Below, piece after piece: positions 17,572 to 27,754 of a stretch of 64,000 bases of DNA. The notes under the pieces are model-generated. The model was not told where the DNA came from, ran no database searches, and saw only the letters and a program-made list of their open reading frames with translations. The DNA is from Maribacter zhoushanensis (GTDB lineage: Bacteria > Bacteroidota > Bacteroidia > Flavobacteriales > Flavobacteriaceae): NCBI RefSeq assembly GCF_029350975.1, contig NZ_JARKMR010000009.1, positions 1 through 64,000 of the forward strand. The letters run 5' to 3'. How positions within the stretch are numbered: position 1 is the stretch's first letter; each line of letters starts with the position of its first letter. A program made the position numbers and the translations under genes.

Positions 17572-18502
17572 AAATTTCTGCTTTCCTCTTATTAAACTCA
17601 TTCATCATCTCCTTTACAATTTCACCAGCAGGTTTAATGTCGTGTATCAACGCAGATACTTGACCTATTTCTAACTCACCATCTTCTAAGTCGCCTAAGA
17701 ACATACCTTTCTTGGCACGCCCTCTGCCTAAAAGCGTTTTTAATACTTCGGTAGTCGCTCCGTCAGAATATGCTTGTTGTACGTTGTTGTAGAATTTGTT
17801 TTTCACTAAACGAACGGGTGCCAGTTCTTTTAATGTCAAATGAGTATCTCCTTCCTTTGCCGCTACCACCACCTTTTTAAAACTATCATGATTAGAGGCT
17901 TCTTTACTTGCTACAAACCTACTACCAACCTGCACCCCATCGGCACCTAAAACCATAGCTGCCAGCATTGATTTACCCGTGGCGATACCTCCTGCGGCAA
18001 TTAAGGGAATTGTTATTTTTTCTTTCACTGCAGGAATCAAAACTAAAGTTGTTGTTTCATCCCTACCATTATGTCCGCCAGCTTCAAAACCTTCTGCCAC
18101 AACAGCATCTACTCCCGCTTCTTGTGCTTTCAAAGCGAATTTTAAGCTACTGACCACATGCACAACGGTTACTCCTTTTTCTTTTAAAAAAGATGTCCAA
18201 GTTTTAGGGTTTCCAGCAGATGTAAATACAATCTTTACCTCCTCTTCTATGATAATATCCATCAATTTATCAATGTCAGGATAGAGCATAGGAACATTAA
18301 CTGCAAAAGGTTTCGTAGTCGCATTTTTGCACTTTTGAATATGCTCACGCAAAACATCAGGGTACATGCTACCGGACCCAATGACTCCTAAACCTCCTGC
18401 ATTTGATACAGCACTGGCTAGTCTCCATCCGCTGGTCCAAATCATTCCTCCTTGAATTATTGGATATTCTATATTAAAAAGTTGGGTAATTCTGTTTTGC
18501 AT
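17561..18502 (-). CDS. NAD(P)H-dependent flavin oxidoreductase / nitronate monooxygenase family
   Basis: This 313-residue TIM-barrel FMN enzyme begins with the family signature (TQLFNIEYPIIQGGMIW), has the AGGLGVIGSG phosphate loop, and carries EAGGHNG at about 140-146 with the active-site His. The FMN-phosphate motifs AAGGIATG and GADGVQVGSRF follow. Members oxidise alkyl nitronates such as propionate-3-nitronate or act as enoyl-ACP reductase-like (FabK) oxidoreductases, so the exact substrate is open. Its last 11 bp overlap the convergent lipoprotein gene, and its 3' 119 bp are duplicated at 15529-15647, so the final residues may come from a donor strain. Confidence 0.9.
   Translation of the reverse strand: MQNRITQLFNIEYPIIQGGMIWTSGWRLASAVSNAGGLGVIGSGSMYPDVLREHIQKCKNATTKPFAVNVPMLYPDIDKLMDIIIEEEVKIVFTSAGNPKTWTSFLKEKGVTVVHVVSSLKFALKAQEAGVDAVVAEGFEAGGHNGRDETTTLVLIPAVKEKITIPLIAAGGIATGKSMLAAMVLGADGVQVGSRFVASKEASNHDSFKKVVVAAKEGDTHLTLKELAPVRLVKNKFYNNVQQAYSDGATTEVLKTLLGRGRAKKGMFLGDLEDGELEIGQVSALIHDIKPAGEIVKEMMNEFNKRKAEISNF
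17576..17694. repeat. 119-bp direct repeat, right copy
   Basis: Right copy of the direct repeat, forming the intact 3' end of the nitronate monooxygenase gene from the Glu codon of KAEISNF inward. It is 95% identical to the left copy, with mismatches clustered at both ends and a perfectly matching centre. Confidence 0.95.
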
Positions 18503-18590
18503 GTGCTATGTAAATGACTTAAATATCAATTAAAGAGTAAGAAGTAACATTTTAAAGATACTATTATGCCCCTAAAATGTAACCTATTAT

Positions 18591-19781
18591 TTAAGAAATT
18601 ACTCCAGAACCAATTAGGTCATCTTCTAAATACCAAGCTACAAATTGACCTTCGGTAATTGCCGACTGCATTTCTTTAAAATCTACATACATACCGCCTT
18701 CTACCTTGTATATTGTTGCTTCTTGTAGTTCTTGTCGGTATCTAATACGCGCTTTTACTTCTAGTTTTTCATCAATATTCAATGCTAGATCAGTTCGTAC
18801 CCAATGTAATTCTTCATCTTTTACAAATAAAGTTCTTCTATACAAACCCGGGTGCGCCTTACCTTGCCCGGTATAAATAATATTCTCATTTACATCGGTA
18901 TCTATTACGAATAAAGGCTCTTTTGTTCCGCCTACATGCAAACCTTTACGTTGCCCTTTGGTAAAATAATGGGCACCTTGGTGCTCACCCACAACTTTAC
19001 CATCTGTAAGATGATATACAGGTTTCTTTGCGTAAAATTCTAATTCAGCATTTTTATCATCAAAATTAGGCGTAGTTCGCTCATAAGCATCAAACCCAGC
19101 AGGCACTTCTACAATCTTTCCAGTTTTAGGTTTTAACTGTTGCTGTAAAAATTCTGGCAATCTTACTTTACCTATAAAACACAAACCTTGTGAATCTTTT
19201 TTATCTGCAGTAATCAAATTCATCTTTGCAGCAATTTCCCTTACCTGCGGCTTGGTCAACTCCCCTATCGGAAATAATGTTTTTGATAATTGTTCCTGCG
19301 AAAGTTGACATAAAAAATATGACTGGTCTTTATTACCATCTTTTCCTGCCAATAATTGATATGTTTCCGTACCATCCGCATTGTGCAAAGTTCCTTTTCT
19401 ACAATAATGCCCAGTGGCTACAAAGTCGGCACCCAACTGCATAGCAATTTTCATAAAGACATCAAATTTAATCTCTCTATTACAAAGCACATCAGGGTTT
19501 GGTGTGCGCCCCATTTCATATTCCTTAAACATATAGTCAACTATACGCTCTTTATACTCAGCACTTAAATCTACTGTTTGAAACGGAATACCCAATTTCT
19601 CAGCTACAATCAAAGCATCATTACTATCTTCTAACCACGGACATTCTTCTGATATCGTTACCGAATCATCATGCCAGTTCTTCATAAACAAACCAATGAC
19701 ATCATAGCCATGCTCCTTTAAAAGGTATGCTGCCACGCTTGAATCTACTCCTCCAGAAAGTCCTATTACTACTTTTTTCAT
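18591..19781 (-). CDS. mnmA: tRNA-specific 2-thiouridylase MnmA
   Basis: This 396-residue cytoplasmic enzyme installs sulfur at position 2 of the wobble uridine (U34) of tRNA-Lys, -Glu and -Gln. It has the N-terminal PP-loop [15 protein letters not shown] (residues 7-21), the [13 protein letters not shown] segment with one catalytic Cys, and the GLCFIGKV segment with the second. A C-terminal beta-barrel domain follows. Length and motifs are those of functional MnmA. It is monocistronic here, separated from the nitronate monooxygenase gene by 88 bp. Confidence 0.97.
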   Translation of the reverse strand: MKKVVIGLSGGVDSSVAAYLLKEHGYDVIGLFMKNWHDDSVTISEECPWLEDSNDALIVAEKLGIPFQTVDLSAEYKERIVDYMFKEYEMGRTPNPDVLCNREIKFDVFMKIAMQLGADFVATGHYCRKGTLHNADGTETYQLLAGKDGNKDQSYFLCQLSQEQLSKTLFPIGELTKPQVREIAAKMNLITADKKDSQGLCFIGKVRLPEFLQQQLKPKTGKIVEVPAGFDAYERTTPNFDDKNAELEFYAKKPVYHLTDGKVVGEHQGAHYFTKGQRKGLHVGGTKEPLFVIDTDVNENIIYTGQGKAHPGLYRRTLFVKDEELHWVRTDLALNIDEKLEVKARIRYRQELQEATIYKVEGGMYVDFKEMQSAITEGQFVAWYLEDDLIGSGVIS

Positions 19782-20085
19782 CTCTTCTACTTGGTCGATA
19801 CAAAATTACGAAATTTCATTTCAAAGTCTATTTTTTTCAAACACTGCTTTACCCATAATCCTTTAACGATAAGCTTAATAAAAACCAATGCTAAGCTCAT
19901 ATAGTCTTCACACATATTTTTTTTGAGTTAAAAATATTTTGTTAATCTTTTTTAAAAATTAGTTAAACAATAAATAACTGTCGTATTTTTAGAATTGTAC
20001 ATTATTTATTGCGATAAATGTATTTTAAATCATTCAATGTTAAACATAATTAAAACTTAATTAAACAATCTTTAAAAACACCGTT
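19782..20085. other. Intergenic region between mnmA and the fasciclin gene
   Basis: This 304-bp AT-rich gap lies between divergent genes and should hold promoters for mnmA (minus) and the fasciclin gene (plus). I see no ORF, tRNA or strong hairpin. T-rich stretches near 19917-19950 and 19985-20030 could contain promoter elements, but none matches TAnnTTTG exactly. Confidence 0.6.
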
Positions 20086-21633
20086 ATGAAAAAAATGCTG
20101 AGATTACGAAATTTTTTACTGCTACTTACTATTACCATGGTTACATGGTCATGTAGTGACGATGATGATGTGGAACCTATGATAGCCAACGAATTGACTA
20201 TCGTTGAAACCGCCCAAGCGGAAGATGCACTTTCTTCTTTGGTTGCCGCTCTTACAACTGCCGATAATTCTGAAGGAACCGATTTAGTAGGGACTTTGAG
20301 TTCTGACGGACCTTTTACCGTTTTTGCCCCAACAAACGATGCTTTCGATGCATTATTAAATCAATTAGATGATTTTGACTCACTTGCTGACTTTGATACA
20401 GATGAAGAAAGAGCAATTTTGACCTCTATCTTAACGTATCATGTAGTTTCTGGAGTTGCTGCAAACTCTTCAGATTTAACAAATGGCATGACGGTTACCA
20501 CCGTACAAGGTGAAGATTTAACTATTAATATTGATGGCGATGTATTTATTGATGATGCTACCGAAGTTGATGCTCAAGTAGTCATCGCAGATGTGGAAGC
20601 TAGCAATGGTATTGTTCATGTTATTGACAAAGTATTGTTACCACAAGCTATAATTGATGCTCTGAACGGAGAAGAAATGCCTGAGGAAAATGGAACACTT
20701 GTAGATATTGTTGTAGCTACTGAGCCATTATCTTTATTGGAAGCTGCTGTTATTAAAGCTGATTTAGTTGCAACCTTAAGTTCAGAAGGACCATTTACTG
20801 TTTTTGCCCCTACCGATGATGCCTTTGTAGCACTATTAGATGTATTAGGTGACGACTATAATAGTCTAGATGATTTTGATACCGACGAGGAAATTGCTCT
20901 TTTAACTAACATACTATTATATCATGTAATTGCTGCAGAAGTTAAATCTACAGATTTAGCTGCTGGCGAAGTTGCTACAGCATTTGAGAACAACAGCGTT
21001 GAAGTAATTTCTTCTGGCGACTCATTTGTAATAGGTGATGCTTCTGATACCGATGCAAATATTACAGGTGTTGACATTATGGCTTCTAACGGGGTTGCCC
21101 ATACCATCGATAAAGTTTTATTACCACAAGCGGCAATTGACTTTGTTGTTAGCTTACAATTAAAAACTATTGTAGACACAGCAGTTGCTACAGATGATTT
21201 AAGTTTATTGGTAGATGCTTTGGTACAAGCTGATGAAGGTTTGGTTGAGACACTTAATGGCGATGGTCCTTTTACAGTATTTGCACCTACAAATGATGCT
21301 TTTGTTGCTCTTTTAGATGCTTTAGGCGAAGATTATACTAGCCTAGCCGATTTTGATACAGAAGCTGAAAAGAGTTTATTAGTAACCATTCTTACCTATC
21401 ACGTGGTAGCAGGAACTGCCGCTTTTTCTACAGATTTAAGCAATGGACAATCTATTGAATCTTTTCAAGGTGAAAACGTAGGTATTAATATTAAAGAAGA
21501 TGGATCGGTACATGTAGAAGATGCAACCGAAGAGAATGCAACAGTAGTTATTGCAGATGTAGAAGCTAGTAACGGAGTTGTTCATGTTATTAACAAGGTT
21601 CTTTTGCCACAGGCAGCACTTGATGCACTATAA
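20086..21633 (+). CDS. Lipoprotein with three fasciclin (FAS1) domains
   Basis: This 515-residue acidic lipoprotein has a signal peptide with Cys23 in WSCSDDDD; the acidic run after Cys is the Bacteroidota export signal for surface lipoproteins. Three FAS1 domains follow at about residues 36-197, 203-353 and 357-515. Each has the GPFTVFAPTNDAF-type first conserved region, a YHV block and an ASNG(I/V)VH(V/T)I(D/N)KVLLPQA second conserved region. FAS1 domains mediate adhesion or extracellular polymer binding. Domains 1 and 3 resemble each other most (VVIADVEASNG in both), suggesting internal duplication. It is monocistronic with a strong terminator. Confidence 0.93.
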   Translation: MKKMLRLRNFLLLLTITMVTWSCSDDDDVEPMIANELTIVETAQAEDALSSLVAALTTADNSEGTDLVGTLSSDGPFTVFAPTNDAFDALLNQLDDFDSLADFDTDEERAILTSILTYHVVSGVAANSSDLTNGMTVTTVQGEDLTINIDGDVFIDDATEVDAQVVIADVEASNGIVHVIDKVLLPQAIIDALNGEEMPEENGTLVDIVVATEPLSLLEAAVIKADLVATLSSEGPFTVFAPTDDAFVALLDVLGDDYNSLDDFDTDEEIALLTNILLYHVIAAEVKSTDLAAGEVATAFENNSVEVISSGDSFVIGDASDTDANITGVDIMASNGVAHTIDKVLLPQAAIDFVVSLQLKTIVDTAVATDDLSLLVDALVQADEGLVETLNGDGPFTVFAPTNDAFVALLDALGEDYTSLADFDTEAEKSLLVTILTYHVVAGTAAFSTDLSNGQSIESFQGENVGINIKEDGSVHVEDATEENATVVIADVEASNGVVHVINKVLLPQAALDAL

Positions 21634-21660
21634 TTAACAACATTCAATTTCATACAAAAG

Positions 21661-21691
21661 AAAACCTCTCTACAAATAGAGAGGTTTTTTT
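21661..21691 (+). terminator. Intrinsic terminator after fasciclin gene
   Basis: The stem CCTCTCT/AGAGAGG with loop ACAAAT is extended by flanking AAAA/TTTT pairs and followed by T7. It is oriented for the plus strand, 27 bp past the stop. Confidence 0.92.
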
Positions 21692-21784
21692 ATGCCTTTA
21701 AACAGCTAACATCATTATACAACCTTTTAACATACAATAACCCACCCTTTACAACTAACTTTTTATAGAACCTTAAATAAATTA

Positions 21785-21866
21785 CATCTTTGACATCCCA
21801 AATCTTACCAAACCAAGCCTTAACAAATGGCAAAAGCCCTTTCAAAATTGAAAGGGCTTTTTTATT
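21785..21866 (+). ncRNA. Candidate small RNA between fasciclin and yidC genes
   Basis: After the fasciclin terminator there is a second plus-strand terminator at 21832-21866, with no gene between them. CATCTTTG at 21785-21792 is one base from the TAnnTTTG -7 consensus, preceded by an AT-rich stretch. Together they could produce a transcript of about 65-70 nt. The hairpin may equally be only the yidC terminator read from the other side, so this is weakly supported. Confidence 0.25.
21832..21866. terminator. Strong hairpin terminator downstream of yidC
   Basis: AAAAGCCCTTTCAA pairs with TTGAAAGGGCTTTT as a 14-bp arm match with only two bases between arms (effectively a 4-6-base loop). T6 follows on the plus strand and T4 on the minus strand. 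It lies 20 bp beyond the yidC stop and can act in either direction. Confidence 0.85.
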
Positions 21867-21885
21867 TTCAAAATATAAGAACTAT

Positions 21886-23739
21886 TTAATTCTTTTTCTG
21901 CGCTTCTGCTTGCTCCATCATTTCACGCATTTTCTTTTGGAACTTATTCTCCTTCTTAGGTTTCTTCTTATTTTCTTGTATCTGGGCATGAATCTTATCA
22001 TTATCTATAATAACATTCTTGATCACCAACATAATACCAATTGTAATAAGGTTAGATACGAAGTAATACAAACTTAAACCACTTGCATAGTTGTTAAAGA
22101 AAAACAACATCATAAACGGCATTAGGTACATGATAAATTTCATGTTAGGCATACCCGGCTGTGTTGGCATATTTTGACCTGTTGTCATATTCATATAAAA
22201 GAATATAGCTATAGATGCCAAAATTGGAAATAAACTTACGTGATCACCATAAAATGGAATAGAGAATCCTTCTGGGAATTGATAGATAGTATCAAAAGAA
22301 GAAAGGTCATCTGCCCATAAAAATGATTTTTGACGTAATGCGAACGATGTTGGGAAAAACATGAAAAGCGCATAGAAAATAGGCATTTGTATAACGGCGG
22401 GTATACAACCGCTCATGGGGCTCACCCCTGCCTTACCATACAACTTCATGGTTTCTTGTTGCTTCTTCATAGCATTGTCCTTGTACTTCTCCCCTAGCTC
22501 TGTAATTTCAGGTTTTAATACCTTCATCTTCGCTTGAGATAAATATGACTTGTAAGTTACAGGTGACATTGCCAAACGAACTAATATTGTCATAATTACA
22601 ATAGCAATACCGTAAGGGAAATACGTACTGATCAGACCATAGAAAGGTGTAAACACGTAACGGTTGATCCATCCAAAAATACCCCATCCAAAAGGAATAG
22701 AATCTACCAGACCTAAGTCTTCGTATTGAGATAAAGTATCAACATCTGTAGGACCAAAATACCAGTGTAAATCTTTAGATATTTCTCCGCCTTCCAAATC
22801 TACAGTTAAAGCCGATGCATATTTTTTAGTAAAACCAAAAGTTCTACTCTCCTCTTCTACTAAATTAACAGAGGTAAGATCCCCTCCTTTAAAAGGCTCA
22901 TCTGCTGCCAGTATACTGCTAAAAAAGTGCTGTCTGTAAGAAATCCACTTTATATCTTCTTCTGTTTCTTCATCATCACTACCTTCAGAAAGCTTACTTA
23001 TTTTACCATCTTCATGATTATAAGTTAAACGCGTATATCTGTTCTCGTATTGAATACTTTTTGAGTGGCGTATACCTTTTAACTTCCAATTTAAAGTTAC
23101 CGGTTTACTGGTACTGATCACATTATCCAAACCCTTTGACTTAATGGTAAAATCTACCAAATAGTCGTTCGGTTTAATAATATATCTATATTCTAAATAT
23201 TGATTGCTAGATGTCTTTGCTTTCAACGACAACACCTTGTTACCATTGTCATTTGACATTGTAGGCTCAAAGTATAGATCTTGAGTATTCAACATTCTAT
23301 TATCAGATGTCGCAAAATCTAAACCAAATGAAGCATTACCATCTTTTACCAAATATACCGGCACAGAATCATATGTAACAAATTGTTTCATTTTCGCTTC
23401 TACGATCTGTCCACCTTTATTACTAATCTTTAATAAAAGAACTTCATTCTCAAAAGTAGTAATGTCGTTAGAAGGTTTTGTAAAACCAAAAGCACCAATT
23501 TTTCCTTGGTAATTGGCAACTGCAGTAGAATCTTGTAAATCTAATTGCGGTACATCATTAATAACAGTTTCTGTTTCTGAATTTTCTGATGCCTTTGCAG
23601 CCTCTACTTGTTCTTGCTTTGCCTTTTCTGCCTCTAACTCTTCTGGAGTTGGTTGATTTTGGTAAAACATGAAGATGAGTATTCCAAAAATAAGCACAAA
23701 GCCTATAATGGATTGTACATCAAATTTCTTTTCTTCCAT
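21886..23739 (-). CDS. yidC: Membrane protein insertase YidC
   Basis: This 617-residue inner-membrane insertase inserts and folds membrane proteins, alone or with SecYEG. It has an N-terminal span (about residues 10-26), a large periplasmic beta-supersandwich domain (about 60-345) and the conserved five-span core (about 365-585), including YGIAIVIMTILVRLAMSP and the GCIPAVIQMPIFYALF block. A basic Lys-rich tail ends the protein, as is usual in Bacteroidota. Length is typical for Gram-negative YidC. It is downstream of pyrG on the same strand with a 90-bp gap that holds a candidate promoter. Confidence 0.97.
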   Translation of the reverse strand: MEEKKFDVQSIIGFVLIFGILIFMFYQNQPTPEELEAEKAKQEQVEAAKASENSETETVINDVPQLDLQDSTAVANYQGKIGAFGFTKPSNDITTFENEVLLLKISNKGGQIVEAKMKQFVTYDSVPVYLVKDGNASFGLDFATSDNRMLNTQDLYFEPTMSNDNGNKVLSLKAKTSSNQYLEYRYIIKPNDYLVDFTIKSKGLDNVISTSKPVTLNWKLKGIRHSKSIQYENRYTRLTYNHEDGKISKLSEGSDDEETEEDIKWISYRQHFFSSILAADEPFKGGDLTSVNLVEEESRTFGFTKKYASALTVDLEGGEISKDLHWYFGPTDVDTLSQYEDLGLVDSIPFGWGIFGWINRYVFTPFYGLISTYFPYGIAIVIMTILVRLAMSPVTYKSYLSQAKMKVLKPEITELGEKYKDNAMKKQQETMKLYGKAGVSPMSGCIPAVIQMPIFYALFMFFPTSFALRQKSFLWADDLSSFDTIYQFPEGFSIPFYGDHVSLFPILASIAIFFYMNMTTGQNMPTQPGMPNMKFIMYLMPFMMLFFFNNYASGLSLYYFVSNLITIGIMLVIKNVIIDNDKIHAQIQENKKKPKKENKFQKKMREMMEQAEAQKKN

Positions 23740-23784
23740 GTGGTGTTTCTAATTAATTGGATATATTTTGAATTTTTAAGAAAG

Positions 23785-23817
23785 CAAATATATGTCCAAA
23801 TATGGTGTTTATGCCAA
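23785..23817 (-). promoter_or_regulatory. Candidate Bacteroidota promoter for yidC
   Basis: On the minus strand a perfect TAnnTTTG -7 box (TATATTTG, at 23785-23792) lies 46 bp before the yidC ATG. A TTG that could serve as -33 element sits 22 bases further upstream. Spacing is at the long end of the known range. Confidence 0.4.
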
Positions 23818-23829
23818 TGTGGCATTAGT

Positions 23830-25461
<1,632 letters not shown>

Positions 25462-25496
25462 TTACGGGACACAAAGTTACAAATTGAGGTGAGAAC

Positions 25497-25739
25497 TTAA
25501 CGGGTTTCCTTAGGAAAATGTTTTTGTATTTTTCGAATTATTGATTCTAAGCCATTTGTTTTGATTTCTAGCATAGATTGCAATAAATCTCCCAATTTAC
25601 CATCAGGAAATCCTTTTTGATTAAACCATACCAAATAAGGCTCTGGTAAATCTATTAAATACCTTCCCTTATACTTACCAAATGGCATTCGGTAATGTGC
25701 CAATTCTATTAATTTTTCCTTATCAGGATTTATTTCCAT
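25497..25739 (-). CDS. DUF3820 family small protein
   Basis: This 80-residue protein has the DUF3820 core MPFGKYKGRYLIDLPEPYLVW, followed by GFPDGKLGDLLQ. The MPFGK(Y/H)KG motif also occurs beside DnaQ-type exonuclease domains, as in the gene at 54442-55218 (FSFGKHKGKKV), hinting at a nucleic-acid-related role. The name 'quorum-sensing-regulated virulence factor' used in databases is not supported by anything here. It lies 50 bp upstream of pyrG on the same strand and may share its transcript. Confidence 0.85.
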   Translation of the reverse strand: MEINPDKEKLIELAHYRMPFGKYKGRYLIDLPEPYLVWFNQKGFPDGKLGDLLQSMLEIKTNGLESIIRKIQKHFPKETR

Positions 25740-25788
25740 TATTAAATCTAAAAAATTATCTTTAAAAAAATCAACAACTCACAACAAC

Positions 25789-26658
25789 ATGAAACGAAGA
25801 AATTTTATTGGAACCTCAGCGGCTGCCTCTGTCGGATTCTTAACTACTTCAGCAGCAGTGGCAAACAATAAAAATACTAACGCTACCGCCAAATTAAAGT
25901 ACAATATTAACCATAGTGTTTGTTATTGGTGCTATGGAAGCATCCCTTTTGAAGATTTTCTTAAAAATTTAGTTGAACTAGATATACGTTCTGTTGATCT
26001 AGTAGGACCAGATGAATTTCCGCTTTTAAAGAAATACAATATCCACGCTGCTATGTGTTGGGGCGCTGGCATGGGAATCGAGAAAGGTTTTAACGACCTC
26101 TCTTTACATGATGAACTTATTGCAGATTACGAACGTGTTATTCCTTTGGTAGCCGAGGCTGGTTATACCAACCTAATATGTTTTAGTGGTAACAGAAATG
26201 GAATGAACGACCTAGTTGGTTTACGTAACTGTGCCATTGGATTAAAAAAATTAATGCCTTTGGCTGAAAAACACGGTGTTGTATTACAGATGGAACTTTT
26301 AAACAGTAAAGTGGACCATAAGGATTATATGTGCGACACTTCTGAATGGGGCGTATCTCTTTGCGAAGCTATTGGCTCTGAACATTTTAAATTGCTATAC
26401 GATATTTACCATATGCAAATTATGGAAGGTGATATTATCAGAAATATTGAAGACTACCACCATTACTACGGACATTACCATACCGGCGGAAACCCTGGCA
26501 GACATGAAATAGATGAAACACAAGAAATTTTCTACCCAGCAGTAATGAAAGCTATTTTAAAAACCGGATACAAAGGTCATGTAGCTCAAGAATTCATACC
26601 TAGTTGGGAAAACAAAATAGACGCTTTAAAACAAGGTGTAACTATTTGTGATGTATAA
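25789..26658 (+). CDS. Tat-exported hydroxypyruvate isomerase-like TIM-barrel protein
   Basis: This 289-residue protein starts with a twin-arginine signal (MKRRNFIGTSAAAS, cleavage near residue 25). A sugar-phosphate isomerase/epimerase-type TIM barrel follows. Likely metal ligands are Glu in LQMELLN, the D/H pair in LLYDIYHMQ, His in GHYHTGGNPGRHEID and Glu in VAQEFIPS. The pattern is that of hydroxypyruvate isomerase (Hyi)-like proteins, but exported members in Bacteroidota often belong to sugar loci with unknown substrates. The gene is monocistronic and diverges from DUF3820 by 49 bp. Confidence 0.88.
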   Translation: MKRRNFIGTSAAASVGFLTTSAAVANNKNTNATAKLKYNINHSVCYWCYGSIPFEDFLKNLVELDIRSVDLVGPDEFPLLKKYNIHAAMCWGAGMGIEKGFNDLSLHDELIADYERVIPLVAEAGYTNLICFSGNRNGMNDLVGLRNCAIGLKKLMPLAEKHGVVLQMELLNSKVDHKDYMCDTSEWGVSLCEAIGSEHFKLLYDIYHMQIMEGDIIRNIEDYHHYYGHYHTGGNPGRHEIDETQEIFYPAVMKAILKTGYKGHVAQEFIPSWENKIDALKQGVTICDV

Positions 26659-26715
26659 TTTAATCAACTAGTGGTTTTGTGATTTAGTTCAAAAATTACA
26701 AGTTGTTTTTAAGAA

Positions 26716-26752
26716 AAATTGTTGATTTCATTTTTAATGAAATCAACAATTT
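26716..26752. terminator. 17-bp perfect hairpin between convergent genes
   Basis: A perfect 17-bp inverted repeat (arms 26716-26732 and 26736-26752) with a 3-base T loop lies between the convergent Hyi-like and DUF922 genes. The arms begin with AAATT and end with AATTT. No long T run follows, so it is probably a transcription end or mRNA-stabilising structure rather than a textbook terminator. Confidence 0.6.
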
Positions 26753-26824
26753 AAATAATGAATTTTTAGAACTGGAACCTAAAAGTAAATAATTACTTCA
26801 CTAAACCACTATTCCCCTTTTAAT

Positions 26825-27361
26825 CTAATGTTCTTTTAAAGCCTCGGCTATCTCTTCTACCCAACGCTTTTGGACCACTAAATTTCTTGAATAATTAGTT
26901 TCTGAATCGTATTTATTTTGAAAATCGTTCAGCTGGCGAATGGTAGCTTTATAGATTTTACGAATTTCTTCTTTTACATTCTTAGTGAATTTTGTCTCTG
27001 ACAATTGCTTACGCAATTTACGTGCGTAAAGCTCGGTAATATCAAAATGTAATTGTTCGTGCAACAAGGTAACATCATTGCACAACTTAGGTTTATACCA
27101 TGACTTTGTTGGATAGAAATAGGCAAACACTTTATAATCTACCTGTAATTCATTATTCTCGTAAAATGTGGAAAAGCGATAGGTTATACCACTTGCCGTG
27201 GTTGCTGCAGCCCTTGAGGTTATTGGAGCATCACCTTTAAAATCATTCCAAGTAAATCTAAAATCAGGTTTCCACGACATTACTTCTTGGCTCTGAACAT
27301 TAAAAATGTTCAGAAGCGCTAATAAAAATAATATGGAACGTACCTTTTTTATAAGTCCCAA
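26825..27361 (-). CDS. DUF922 secreted protein (putative zinc protease)
   Basis: This 178-residue protein has a signal peptide (residues 1-24, ending NVQSQ) and the DUF922 pattern, including WNDFKG near residue 38 and HEQLHFDITELYARKLR with an HExxH motif (HEQLH). DUF922 is described as a putative secreted zinc-dependent protease; no member that I know of has a clear physiological substrate. The start is a TTG at 27361, chosen because it alone provides the signal peptide; this overlaps the 3' end of the OsmC gene by 13 bp, so translation is probably coupled. Confidence 0.85.
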   Translation of the reverse strand: MGLIKKVRSILFLLALLNIFNVQSQEVMSWKPDFRFTWNDFKGDAPITSRAAATTASGITYRFSTFYENNELQVDYKVFAYFYPTKSWYKPKLCNDVTLLHEQLHFDITELYARKLRKQLSETKFTKNVKEEIRKIYKATIRQLNDFQNKYDSETNYSRNLVVQKRWVEEIAEALKEH

Positions 27362-27753
27362 TTATATGTGATTACCTTCTCTATATCTGGATGTAAACTA
27401 TAGTGCACAGGGCATGTATTTGCCGTGTGCACTAAAATTTTTCTGTTTTTATCTGAAATTTCTTTAGGTAAATGCACCTCTACTTCAATCTTAGCTATTC
27501 TTCTAGGTGAAGCTGCCATGTGCTTGGTTACAGATGCCGTAGTACCTTTAAGATCTACTTCTAACCCGTTTGCCTTAATACCCATCATTGTCAACATACA
27601 ACTTGCCAAACCTGTTGCAACGGTATCGGTAGGTGAAAATGCCTGACCCAATCCGTTGTTATCTACTGGCGCATCGGTAACAAAAGAATCGTTAGATTTT
27701 AAATGAACACACTCTGTTCTTAACTCACCGTTGTACGTTACTTTTGACGTCAT
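27349..27753 (-). CDS. OsmC family protein
   Basis: This 134-residue protein matches the OsmC/Ohr fold and retains the two redox Cys positions: LASCMLTMMG in the middle and NTCPVHYSL near the C-terminus. OsmC and Ohr proteins reduce organic hydroperoxides with thiols. The sequence is closer to the general OsmC (YhfA-like) group than to typical Ohr. It is 1 bp downstream of the LysM gene and overlaps DUF922, so it belongs to a small minus-strand operon from guaA onward. Confidence 0.92.
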   Translation of the reverse strand: MTSKVTYNGELRTECVHLKSNDSFVTDAPVDNNGLGQAFSPTDTVATGLASCMLTMMGIKANGLEVDLKGTTASVTKHMAASPRRIAKIEVEVHLPKEISDKNRKILVHTANTCPVHYSLHPDIEKVITYNWDL

Positions 27754-27754
27754 T

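Noticed and set aside
21790-22077. 95-codon plus-strand open frame before and over the yidC end
   Set aside because: It runs through a terminator hairpin and into the yidC coding region on the opposite strand, and has no recognisable features.
23811-23825. ATGCCA-ATG-TGGCAT inverted repeat near the end of pyrG as a terminator
   Set aside because: The stem is only 6 bp, lacks a T run on either strand and lies in the probable yidC promoter region.
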